From the NCBI GenBank assembly GCA_902780455.1, contig CACZFO010000009.1, forward strand, positions 1 to 60,563: a stretch of DNA of 60,563 nt, written 5' to 3'. Within the stretch, counting starts at the first letter, position 1; the number at the start of each line of letters is the position of its first letter. The position numbers and the translations under genes are program-made. Under the pieces are notes generated by a model, which was not told where the DNA came from, searched no databases, and saw only the letters and a program-made list of their open reading frames with translations. Shown here in pieces: positions 37,280 to 44,905 of this stretch. The DNA is from an uncultured Bacteroidia bacterium (lineage in GTDB: Bacteria > Bacteroidota > Bacteroidia > Bacteroidales > UBA932).

Positions 37280-38605
37280 ATGAGAAAGGTATACTCTCCT
37301 GTATTTTGCATTGCAGCGGCTCTTTTTCTGTCTGCAGGAATTGGCTTTGCCCAGGGTTCCAAGAAGGCGGCACCGTCGATAGTCCATCCCAAGCCGGGAG
37401 CTTCTTTCTCAGGCGACAGGGTCAAGGTAACTTTCCTCACCCGCAAGCAGCAGTTCAACTATCGCGATACCGCCACCCTGGATACGGACATCATGTCTCC
37501 AAAATCGGTGAACATCCATCCATCCGGCAAAAAATACTATGTGAACTCATTGGAAGGCGGAAAAACCGTGGTCTATGATTTTGAGACAAACCGGAAGATC
37601 AAGGTGATAAGCCATTCTTTCACTTCAGCCCACAAGAACCTCTGGGCTCCCCAGAGCGGGCTTTTCAAGTTCCGTCACGAGTACCCTGATACATACAGGT
37701 TCATGGGAAGGCCCGTGGAAAGCACGTTTTCCCACAGGGGAAGGTACCTTTGGGTTCCGTATTACCGCCGCAGCTTTGACCTCAACGCGCAGGAACCTTC
37801 TGCCATGGCTGTGATAGACACCCAGAAAGACAGCATAATACGTATGTTTGAAACCGGGCCGCTTCCAAAGATGGTTGCCACTTCGCCTGACGGAAAGTAT
37901 CTTGCAGTTACCCATTGGGGAGACAACACCGTGGGAATCATGGATATATCTTCTTCTGACCCGTCTGAGTGGAAGTATGTTTCCTGCGTGGTGGTAGACT
38001 ATAAGCTCAACCTGAACTACAGCCTTACGCACAAGGTGGACAGGGATGTCAACAGCGGTTACTGCCTCAGGGGAACAGTCTTTTCAGAAGACGGCAAGGT
38101 GCTGCTTGTAGGCTGCATGGGAGGAAGCGGAGGCATTGCCGTGATAGACCTTGAAAACATGAAATACCTGGGCAGGGCTACAGGAAACCTTTCAAACCTC
38201 AGACATCTTCTGGTAAAGGACGGTGTCCTTTTTGCCAGCATCAACCGGAGCGGAATCATACTGAGGATGCCTTTGGATACCTTCCTCTCCAAGGTCCGCT
38301 CGCTCGACGGAGCCAGGACCAGGACGGTTGCCGTAGACGGCTGGCAAAGCTGCAAGGTTCCTTCAGGAGCAAGGACAATCAACATATCTCCTAAGGGTGA
38401 TTTTATATTTGTTGCTTGTAATTCAAGCAGTTGCCTTGCTGTGGTTGATGCCGTTGCCATGAAGCTCCTGGGTACTCTTCCGGCTGATTCCTATCCGGTG
38501 GGCCTGGACATTTCTGATGACGGAAAGTACCTTTTCACCACTTCCCAGGGCCGCGGCAACGGAGGCGGGAACGCGGTAGACATTTTTGAAGTTGAATACA
38601 AGTGA
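37280..38605 (+). CDS. Secreted YncE-like beta-propeller protein
   Basis: 441 aa with a signal peptide (about 1-24, cleavage after GFAQ or nearby). The mature part is built of repeated blades with the YncE/cytochrome-d1-like pattern: SPKSVNIHPSGKKYYV, MVATSPDGKYLAVTHWGDNTVGIMD, INISPKGDFIFVAC and GLDISDDGKYLFTT. No catalytic motif is seen; periplasmic binding or scaffolding is the usual guess. It is followed after 2 bp by an NlpC/P60 cell-wall hydrolase, so a cell-envelope role is plausible. Confidence 0.85.
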   Translation: MRKVYSPVFCIAAALFLSAGIGFAQGSKKAAPSIVHPKPGASFSGDRVKVTFLTRKQQFNYRDTATLDTDIMSPKSVNIHPSGKKYYVNSLEGGKTVVYDFETNRKIKVISHSFTSAHKNLWAPQSGLFKFRHEYPDTYRFMGRPVESTFSHRGRYLWVPYYRRSFDLNAQEPSAMAVIDTQKDSIIRMFETGPLPKMVATSPDGKYLAVTHWGDNTVGIMDISSSDPSEWKYVSCVVVDYKLNLNYSLTHKVDRDVNSGYCLRGTVFSEDGKVLLVGCMGGSGGIAVIDLENMKYLGRATGNLSNLRHLLVKDGVLFASINRSGIILRMPLDTFLSKVRSLDGARTRTVAVDGWQSCKVPSGARTINISPKGDFIFVACNSSSCLAVVDAVAMKLLGTLPADSYPVGLDISDDGKYLFTTSQGRGNGGGNAVDIFEVEYK

Positions 38606-38607
38606 TT

Positions 38608-39558
38608 ATGAAGAAATTATTATACATATTAGTTCTTTCCATCTTTTCTTCAGCGATTTACGCCCAGCAAGACCAGAGTCTTCAGACGCATCATGACAGC
38701 CTGTACATGACCACATCCGAGCTGGCCGACAAGATCATAGAAGAGGCTTACAGGCATCTTGGAGTCAGGTACAAATACGGGGCTACCGGTCCGGGCAGGT
38801 TCGACTGCACCGGCTTTACCGGTTACGTGTATGCCAAGTTCGGTTACAAACTTTCCAGAAGTTCAAAGGACCAGGCCAATGACGGAAGGCCGATAGAAGG
38901 CAGTTTCCGCAATCTCCAGAAGGGAGACATCCTTATCTTCGGCTCCCGTCACAGCAAGAGGACTATAGGCCATGCCGGAATATTCATAGAGCTGGTAGAC
39001 AGTACCGGCCGGGATTTCAGGTTCATCCATGCCTCCACCAAGAAAGGCATCACCATTTCCAATTACAGCGAAACCTATTACCGCGACCGTTTCCTGGGTG
39101 CCAGAAGGATTATTCCGGACATTGTTCCGTCTGCAGATACTTCTGCTCCGGCAGAGTCTGATTTCCAGGATACTGTATACATCCAGGCCTCTTCAAGCGA
39201 CCGTCAGGTTGTGTTGCTCGAAGGTGGAAGATGGTTCTATCTGGATGAAAACGGCAGGCTCACCAAGCCGGATTCTTCCATGAACCTGATACTTGACGGC
39301 AACGGACGCTGGCGCACTGTAAGCAACGAAGGCAACAAGATTCCTGTCCTGACAGAGGCCAACCAGCCTTCTTCTGTAAAACCTGCGGCAGAAGAACCAC
39401 GTAACCAGAGCGGTGCCAAGTATCATACGATCAAGTCTGGAGACACCTTGTACGGCATAGCCAAGCGCTACAAGACAACCATAGACAAACTTTGCCAGCT
39501 GAACGGCATAACCAAGAAGACCGTACTCAGGGCCGGCCGCAAGCTCAGGGTAAAATAA
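38608..39558 (+). CDS. NlpC/P60 peptidoglycan endopeptidase with C-terminal LysM
   Basis: 316 aa. Signal peptide 1-19, then an NlpC/P60 domain (about 40-165) with catalytic Cys in RFDCTGF, His in IGHAGIF and a third His in FIHAS. A linker follows, then one LysM repeat at the C-terminus (YHTIKSGDTLYGIAKRY, about 270-316) that binds glycan. It should cut D-Glu-mDAP-type stem peptides in the periplasm. The ATG is 2 bp after the beta-propeller stop (an in-frame GTG overlaps that stop). Confidence 0.92.
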   Translation: MKKLLYILVLSIFSSAIYAQQDQSLQTHHDSLYMTTSELADKIIEEAYRHLGVRYKYGATGPGRFDCTGFTGYVYAKFGYKLSRSSKDQANDGRPIEGSFRNLQKGDILIFGSRHSKRTIGHAGIFIELVDSTGRDFRFIHASTKKGITISNYSETYYRDRFLGARRIIPDIVPSADTSAPAESDFQDTVYIQASSSDRQVVLLEGGRWFYLDENGRLTKPDSSMNLILDGNGRWRTVSNEGNKIPVLTEANQPSSVKPAAEEPRNQSGAKYHTIKSGDTLYGIAKRYKTTIDKLCQLNGITKKTVLRAGRKLRVK

Positions 39559-39648
39559 TTTCAGTATCGGCGATAACATTTTTCATCTTTATCCGTCTGT
39601 TTGTTCGGACGGGTTCTGCGCGCACCCTGTCTGTAAACCAGAATTGAT

Positions 39649-40155
39649 ATGAAAAAGTTTTTGATATTGTTAGCTGTGACCTTATTGCCTCTGGCAGGCT
39701 TTGCCCAAGCTTCTTCAGGCAAGGTTTCCAAACGCAAGGTTGCTTCTGTGATTTCCCAGTATAAGAACAAGGCCGGAGTGGATGTGGTGGACCTGGGCTG
39801 GCTTGGAACTTCCTTGCTCAAAGGCCTGGTCAGGTATTCAGACGCTGATGACGAGGATACCCGCCAGGCACTCATGATGATGAAGGGTCTGAAGGGGATA
39901 TCCGTGATGTCCTACGAGGAAAGCGATCCGTCTCTCAAGGCCAGGATCACCTCCCATCTGGAGAAAGCCCTGAAAGGTGCCGAGCTTCTGATGGAAGTCA
40001 AGGATGAGGGCGAAAAGGTCAGGATCTACGGGACCTCGGACGAAAAAAGCGGAAAGGTGAGGGACATTGCGGTATTTGCTCCTTCAGACGGAACTTTCAT
40101 CTTCCTGAGCGGCTCATTCAACCTTGAAGACATTTCAAAGATCATGGACAAATAA
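39649..40155 (+). CDS. DUF4252-domain exported protein (copy 1)
   Basis: 168 aa. Signal peptide 1-20 (LILLAVTLLPLAGFAQ). The mature part matches the DUF4252 pattern seen in Bacteroidota: small alpha/beta protein ending in a segment on a self-directed read-out (AVFAPSDGTFIFLSGSFNLEDISK). Function unknown. The stop overlaps the ATG of the ECF sigma factor (TAATG), so the two are translationally coupled. A second DUF4252 gene closes the same operon. Confidence 0.8.
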   Translation: MKKFLILLAVTLLPLAGFAQASSGKVSKRKVASVISQYKNKAGVDVVDLGWLGTSLLKGLVRYSDADDEDTRQALMMMKGLKGISVMSYEESDPSLKARITSHLEKALKGAELLMEVKDEGEKVRIYGTSDEKSGKVRDIAVFAPSDGTFIFLSGSFNLEDISKIMDK

Positions 40156-40634
40156 TGGATACGGTCCGTTTTAAAAGGGATTATCTGTCTTTGTACCAGA
40201 AACTTTACAGGGTGGCGTATTACATCCTGGAAAGCGAGGCGGACGCTGAGGATGCCCTTCAGGAGCTCTACCTGAAGCTCTGGAAAGGACGGGATCTGCT
40301 GGATGATGTCCTTAATCCTCAGGCATACTCGGTGAGGCTCCTGAAGAATATCTGCATAGACAGGATACGTTCTGCAAGCCATGTTGTCCTCACAGACAGT
40401 CTGCCGGAAAAGGATGCGGGGTATTCCCAGGATGACAGCATAGACTCCCGCGACAGGCTGGATAAGGTTCTCTCCGCCATAAAGTCTCTCCCCGAGAGGC
40501 AGGCTCAGATACTCAGGCTCCGCCTGATAGAGGGCAAGACATATTCCCAGATTGCCCGGATTACCGGACTCAATTACCTTACAATTAGAGTGGCTCTCTC
40601 CAGGGCCCGTAAATCGCTGAAAAACAAGATATGA
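40155..40634 (+). CDS. ECF-type RNA polymerase sigma factor
   Basis: 159 aa. Region 2 spans about 8-75 (AYYILESEADAEDALQELYLKLW is the -10 recognition area) and region 4 about 105-155 (LPERQAQILRLRLIEGKTYSQIARITG, helix-turn-helix). Start overlaps the DUF4252 stop, and its own stop overlaps the next ATG (ATGA). No TAnnTTTG box is seen in the 90-bp gap before the operon, so the cluster may be transcribed by this sigma factor itself. Confidence 0.93.
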   Translation: MDTVRFKRDYLSLYQKLYRVAYYILESEADAEDALQELYLKLWKGRDLLDDVLNPQAYSVRLLKNICIDRIRSASHVVLTDSLPEKDAGYSQDDSIDSRDRLDKVLSAIKSLPERQAQILRLRLIEGKTYSQIARITGLNYLTIRVALSRARKSLKNKI

Positions 40635-40933
40635 AAAGAATAGAGGAAATAGAAGGACTTTCAGAAAGCCAGTTGCTGGATAAGGCATTGGAAGAATCCG
40701 CCCCGATTCCACAGGGGCTCAAAAAGAGGTTGGAAGCCTCCCTGGAGGCCGAGGTTCCTTCCATCAAGGAAAGGCTGCTTACAGGTGCTGCGGTTGCGGC
40801 CGCTGCCTGTCTGGCCATTGCTGTTTTGCTGCCCGGAACCGATTTCAGAAAAGATGTCTCAAGCCAAGGAAAAGACGCTTCAGGCAACTTCATCTTTGGA
40901 AAAACCTATTTCAGTAATCAGAAAAATCAATAA
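40631..40933 (+). CDS. Small single-helix membrane protein, putative anti-sigma factor
   Basis: 100 aa. Cytoplasmic N-terminal part (1-55) rich in Glu, Leu and Ser, one transmembrane helix (about 57-73: AAVAAAACLAIAVLLPG), then a short 30-residue periplasmic tail. Position directly after the sigma gene with an ATGA overlap and this topology fit an anti-sigma factor; there is no recognisable zinc-binding ZAS motif, so the call rests on context. Confidence 0.6.
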   Translation: MKRIEEIEGLSESQLLDKALEESAPIPQGLKKRLEASLEAEVPSIKERLLTGAAVAAAACLAIAVLLPGTDFRKDVSSQGKDASGNFIFGKTYFSNQKNQ

Positions 40934-40936
40934 ACA

Positions 40937-41425
40937 ATGAAACGCATAACCATACTTGCAGCCCTGCTGCTTACAACAATCTGTTCTTTTGCCCAGAGCG
41001 GCAAGAGCATTTATGAGAAGTATTCAGACAACGAAGGAGTAAGTGCTGTATACATTTCTCCTGCCATGTTCCGCCTTATCGGCAAACTCCCTGAAGTAAA
41101 GGCTGATGTAGAAGGAGGTTCGGTTGATCTGGCACCGGTGATATCCACTCTTACCGGAATGTATCTTCTCAACACATCCAATGAGCAGATCAAGAACTCC
41201 CTGTACGAAGACGTCAAGCGTTTTGTATCTTCCAGGAAATACGAACTCCTGATGGAAGCAAAGGACAGCGGAGAGGCAATGAGGATCTACACCATCGGCA
41301 CTGAAAAGATAGTGAATGGCTTTGTAATGATCAGCAAGGATTCCGAGGAGACGGCTTTCATCTGCATAGAAGGCAATATGGACCGCTCCCAGCTTGAGGC
41401 TCTGCTGAGCCAGAGCATGAAGTAA
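40937..41425 (+). CDS. DUF4252-domain exported protein (copy 2)
   Basis: 162 aa. Signal peptide 1-19 (ITILAALLLTTICSFAQ). It shares the layout of copy 1, including LLMEAKDSGEAMRIYTIG against LLMEVKDEGEKVRIYGTS in copy 1 and a C-terminal FICIEGNMDRSQLEALL against FIFLSGSFNLEDISK. The two are diverged paralogues. Starts 3 bp after the one-helix protein, so it belongs to the same operon. It ends 7 bp before the convergent LOG gene. Confidence 0.8.
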   Translation: MKRITILAALLLTTICSFAQSGKSIYEKYSDNEGVSAVYISPAMFRLIGKLPEVKADVEGGSVDLAPVISTLTGMYLLNTSNEQIKNSLYEDVKRFVSSRKYELLMEAKDSGEAMRIYTIGTEKIVNGFVMISKDSEETAFICIEGNMDRSQLEALLSQSMK

Positions 41426-41432
41426 CCGGTTA

Positions 41433-42395
41433 TTAAGTAATGTTGTCTATCTTCTGGGAGAAGTTGAGCAGGAACTGTTCGATTTCTCCCAAATCGTCTG
41501 TTAGGGTCATGATGAGGTTCTTGTATCTTCCTTTTGCCACAAGACTCTCAAGCAGAGGGTAAAACGGCATTTCCTCCGTCCAGAACTTCTTGCCCATGAA
41601 TACCATCGGGCTTGGAAAACCGAATGAAACGTAGTGGTTCTGGACCGCATCCTGAAAGACTTCCTGAATTGTTCCGGCGCTTCCCGGTGTATAGATTATG
41701 CCTCCGAAGGCATAGGTGAGGATGCTGTCTTCCCTGATGCTGTTCTCAAAGAATTTTGCTATGTGGGTGGCAAACGGAGTAGAAGGCTCGTGCCCGTAAA
41801 GCCAGGTGGGAATGGAGAGACTTACGTATTTATCTTGCGGATATTTCTCCCTGACTTTGAAAGCAGTAGAAAGCCATCCCTTGTCTTTGAAGGTAGGTGC
41901 TGAAGAGAGGATCTTGAGGGCATCTTCAACTTCCTTGTTGCTTCTTGATGCCATCCAGGCTCCCAGATGTGTTGCCTCCATGGCTCCCGGACCTCCTCCG
42001 CTGAGCATGATGAATCCTTTTTCCGTAAGGTTTTTGCTAAGCAGTACAACCTTCCGGTAGGCCTCGTCCGTTCTGGAATTGGCATGGCCTCCCATGATCC
42101 CGATGCATTTTTTGCCGTCGTGCTCCGTAAAGAAATCCTTGAGGGCTATGTGCATTCCATGGTCGTGGATGGTGCGGCACAGCGATTCTTCCAGTTCCCT
42201 GGCCTGTTTGCCGTTATCCAGATAGTGCTTATAGATGAGAGCATCCCTGCATGAGTTCTCAGTAGCCTGATTGTCGGGATCAAAACCCTCGTACAGTTCT
42301 TCAGCCGAGTAGAGTTCCTTTCTGGAAACCTTGAAAGGAACGGTCTGGGCATAGTCGTGAATATGCCTTACTTTTTCCAGATCACTTGCTTTCAT
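41433..42395 (-). CDS. LOG-family protein (possible nucleotide 5'-monophosphate nucleosidase)
   Basis: 320 aa from the ATG at 42395; an in-frame TTG at 42428 is upstream of the promoter box. The fold's signature GIMGGHAN and MLSGGGPGAMEATHLGAWMA and the PGSAGTIQEVFQDA motif identify the Lonely-Guy/TIGR00725-like family; the two motifs correspond to PGGxGT and GGGxxG in canonical LOG. Members hydrolyse nucleoside 5'-monophosphates. This is the long form with a 100-residue N-terminal extension. Only 4 nt separate the -7 box from the ATG. Confidence 0.85.
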   Translation of the reverse strand: MKASDLEKVRHIHDYAQTVPFKVSRKELYSAEELYEGFDPDNQATENSCRDALIYKHYLDNGKQARELEESLCRTIHDHGMHIALKDFFTEHDGKKCIGIMGGHANSRTDEAYRKVVLLSKNLTEKGFIMLSGGGPGAMEATHLGAWMASRSNKEVEDALKILSSAPTFKDKGWLSTAFKVREKYPQDKYVSLSIPTWLYGHEPSTPFATHIAKFFENSIREDSILTYAFGGIIYTPGSAGTIQEVFQDAVQNHYVSFGFPSPMVFMGKKFWTEEMPFYPLLESLVAKGRYKNLIMTLTDDLGEIEQFLLNFSQKIDNIT

Positions 42396-42399
42396 GTTG

Positions 42400-42407
42400 C
42401 AAATATA
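42400..42407 (-). promoter_or_regulatory. LOG promoter, -7 box touching the start codon
   Basis: TATATTTG on the minus strand (TAnnTTTG), 4 nt before the ATG at 42395; the expected start site falls at or next to the A of ATG. Confidence 0.6.
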
Positions 42408-42506
42408 CTCAATTCCCTCCTGCGGCAATCTGGATTGTGCTATCTCTCAACTGGCTTATTATCGTTTTTTTTTCAGGAGTAGCAGGTGCTTTTTTCAAAT
42501 AATGTG

Positions 42507-42514
42507 TAAATTTG
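42507..42514 (+). promoter_or_regulatory. Acyl-CoA synthetase promoter, -7 box
   Basis: TAAATTTG (TAnnTTTG), 29 nt before the ATG at 42544. Confidence 0.65.
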
Positions 42515-42543
42515 GGAAATATTGAAACCTGTAACCTGCTACA

Positions 42544-44163
42544 ATGAAACATTATCTCAAGACGCTGGAGGAAACTGTCCATAATCATTGGGATCTTCCG
42601 GCACTGGCTGATTTTGGAGGAAAGAAGTATTCTTACGGAGACCTGGCCACCCAAGTGGAGACCTTGCATCTTTTCTTTGAGAAGGCCGGTATCAAGAAAG
42701 GTGATAGAATCTCGATATGTGCCAGAAATTCAGCCCATTGGGCTATAGCATTCTGGGCTGTGAACACATACGAGTCTGTAGTTGTTCCTCTTCTTGCAGA
42801 TTTCCACCCCGACAGCATCGCACGGCTTGTGAACCATTCCGGAAGCGTCCTGCTTTTTACCGATGCTGATATCTGGAGCAAGCTTGACTGCGGGGCGATG
42901 CCTGAACTTAAGGCCGCCGTCAATCTGGGAGATTTCTCCCTCCTGTGGTCTTCTGACCAGGATTATTCTTCGGCCTGGGCACAGAAGGAAGGTCTTCTAA
43001 GCGACAAGTATCCTCAGGGATTCAAGCCTGAAAACGTATCCTATCCAACGGACAATTTTGACACTCTTTCCATAATCAATTATACATCAGGAACATCCGG
43101 AGATCCCAAGGGCGTGATGCTCACCTATGGGGCCATGAGCGACACTGACGAGTTTGCCAACGCCCATTTCCCCAACACTCCTGGGCAGACCATGGTTTCC
43201 ATGCTTCCTCTGGCACACATGTACGGCCTGGCAATAGAGTTCATACATCCGAATGTAGACGGTGTTACGGTTTATTTCCTCGGAAAGGCTCCTTCTCCGA
43301 CCACTCTTCTTGCCGCCATGAAGGAAGTCAAGCCTTACATGGTCATAACCGTTCCTCTGGTCATGGAAAAGATATATGCCTCTTCCATCAAGCCGGCTCT
43401 TGTAAAGGTGAGGACCCTGCTTGCCATTCCTTTCCTCAGGCGATTGATTTACAACAAGGTCCGCAACAAACTGATGGATGCCTTCGGAGGTAACGTGGGT
43501 TGCTTCATCATGGGCGGAGCTCCGCTCAAGCGTGAGGTGGAGCGGTGCTTCAAGAGAATAAGGCTTCCTTACACCGTAGGCTACGGCATGACTGAAGCAT
43601 GCCCGCTTCTGGCCTATGAGTGGTGGGAGCAGTTCGTTCCGGGATCCTGCGGAAAGCCTGTCCACCAGCTGAGGATAGACTCATCTGATCCCCAGCGTGT
43701 TCCTGGAGAAATCCAGGCTCGCGGAGCCAACCTTACCATCGGATATTACAAAAATCCTGAAGCCAATGCCCAGGCTTTTACAGAAGACGGTTGGTTCAAG
43801 ACAGGAGACCTCGGCATCATAGACAGCAAGGGCAACGTGTTCATCAAGGGAAGGATCAAGTCCATGATTCTAGGTTCTTCCGGTCAGAACATCTATCCTG
43901 AGGAAATTGAGGCAGTTCTGTCTACTATCCCTTATGTAGAAGAAAGCGTTGTTGTAGACAGGGGCGGAAAGATAGTGGCCCTGGTCTATCCTGCCAATAA
44001 GGATGAGATTGATGAAGAAACCATGAAGGACCTTCCTCAGACGATTTGTACCCTGGCCAACATCTCGCTTGCCAAGTACTGTCAGATAAACAGGGTTGAG
44101 TTGGTTGATACGCCGTTTGAGAAGACTCCTAAGATGAGCATAAAACGTTATCTGTACAAGTAA
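42544..44163 (+). CDS. AMP-binding long-chain acyl-CoA synthetase-like protein
   Basis: 539 aa, ANL superfamily. The ATP/AMP motif is YTSGTSGDPKGVM (about 180-192), the adenine-binding motif is GYGMTEACPLL (about 347), and the hinge/C-terminal domain has WFKTGDLG and a terminal Lys in PKMSIKRYLY. It activates a carboxylate, probably a fatty acid, to an acyl-AMP then acyl-CoA. A GNAT, a flavodoxin remnant and a SpoIIE phosphatase follow with gaps of 5 bp, an overlap and 24 bp; all may be one transcript. Confidence 0.9.
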   Translation: MKHYLKTLEETVHNHWDLPALADFGGKKYSYGDLATQVETLHLFFEKAGIKKGDRISICARNSAHWAIAFWAVNTYESVVVPLLADFHPDSIARLVNHSGSVLLFTDADIWSKLDCGAMPELKAAVNLGDFSLLWSSDQDYSSAWAQKEGLLSDKYPQGFKPENVSYPTDNFDTLSIINYTSGTSGDPKGVMLTYGAMSDTDEFANAHFPNTPGQTMVSMLPLAHMYGLAIEFIHPNVDGVTVYFLGKAPSPTTLLAAMKEVKPYMVITVPLVMEKIYASSIKPALVKVRTLLAIPFLRRLIYNKVRNKLMDAFGGNVGCFIMGGAPLKREVERCFKRIRLPYTVGYGMTEACPLLAYEWWEQFVPGSCGKPVHQLRIDSSDPQRVPGEIQARGANLTIGYYKNPEANAQAFTEDGWFKTGDLGIIDSKGNVFIKGRIKSMILGSSGQNIYPEEIEAVLSTIPYVEESVVVDRGGKIVALVYPANKDEIDEETMKDLPQTICTLANISLAKYCQINRVELVDTPFEKTPKMSIKRYLYK

Positions 44164-44168
44164 GATAC

Positions 44169-44708
44169 ATGGAATCGGAAAGGTTGATACTGCTTCCCTG
44201 GGAAGAATCTGATGCTCCGGTGTTGTTCCGGTATGCAAGTGAGCCCGAGATTGGGATCCGGGCCGGCTGGGCACCGCACAAGAGCGTGGAGGACAGCCTG
44301 GAGGTCATACGCACGGTATTCAACAACGACCGCACCTGGGCCATGCATCTCAAGGAAACAGGGGAGATCATAGGCTGCATGGGCTACATGGTCAAGGGTG
44401 AAAGCAATGTTGAGATTGCCCAGGATGAAGCCGAAGCCGGATACTGGGTTGCAAAGCCATACTGGAACAAAGGCTTCTGCAGTGAGGCTCTTAACCTTCT
44501 GAAAGACTATTGTTTCAAAGTAAAGGGTTTCCGCACGCTTTGGTGCACTTTCTTCATAGACAATCCGGCATCCGGCAGGGTGATGGAAAAGTGCGGTTTC
44601 CGTTTTACCGGAAAGACCCGGTATTGTGATTTCCTGTACGGAGGAAGCCAGCGTCCGGTGAAGATCATGAGACTAGACAATAATTTCAAGAAAGACAGCA
44701 GAATATGA
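44169..44708 (+). CDS. GNAT N-acetyltransferase (RimJ/RimL-like)
   Basis: 179 aa. Starts with the RimJ-type ESERLILLPWEESD, and has the acetyl-CoA motif A region AEAGYWVAKPYWNKGFCSEAL (Q/RxxGxG/A is loosely kept as WNKGFCSEA) and the later NPASGRVMEKCGF. Likely acetylates an amine or protein N-terminus; target unknown. ATGA overlap (44705-44708) with the next short gene. Confidence 0.87.
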   Translation: MESERLILLPWEESDAPVLFRYASEPEIGIRAGWAPHKSVEDSLEVIRTVFNNDRTWAMHLKETGEIIGCMGYMVKGESNVEIAQDEAEAGYWVAKPYWNKGFCSEALNLLKDYCFKVKGFRTLWCTFFIDNPASGRVMEKCGFRFTGKTRYCDFLYGGSQRPVKIMRLDNNFKKDSRI

Positions 44709-44881
44709 AAAGAATAATGATAATAGACGGAGGCCCCAGGAAGATTTTCAATACGGCCTCCATGCTCGGAAAGATTGCAGAAGGAGCAAAGCGTATTTAT
44801 CGCGACCAGCATTGGGAGGAAGACCTGGAGAAGGCATTTGACTGCGGAAGGCAGATAGCTCTGGAAGTACTGGAACACTGA
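44705..44881 (+). pseudogene. Internally deleted NADPH-dependent FMN reductase/flavodoxin-like remnant
   Basis: 58 codons, ATG with ATGA overlap to the GNAT gene. Residues 1-29 (MIIDGGPRKIFNTASMLGKI) look like the N-terminus of the NADPH-dependent FMN reductase family (IxGSPRxxxNT pattern, FMN phosphate loop). Residues 30-58 (YRDQHWEEDLEKAFDCGRQI) look like the C-terminal helix of the same family (RDxQxxxDxxxAYELGKR pattern). The roughly 120-150 residues between them are missing while the frame is kept, so this is best read as an in-frame deletion remnant, possibly still translated. The family match is from memory and not checked. Confidence 0.6.
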
Positions 44882-44905
44882 TAGTTATCCAACAGACTGT
44901 ACCTC

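Noticed and set aside
39593..39612. Hairpin CCGTCTG / CGGACGG before the DUF4252 operon
   Set aside because: Seven pairs with a G-U and no U-tract; could be chance and is not called as a terminator.
41423..41432. Perfect palindrome TAACCGGTTA between convergent stops
   Set aside because: Ten bases only and made partly of the stop codons; too short to call an operator without further copies.
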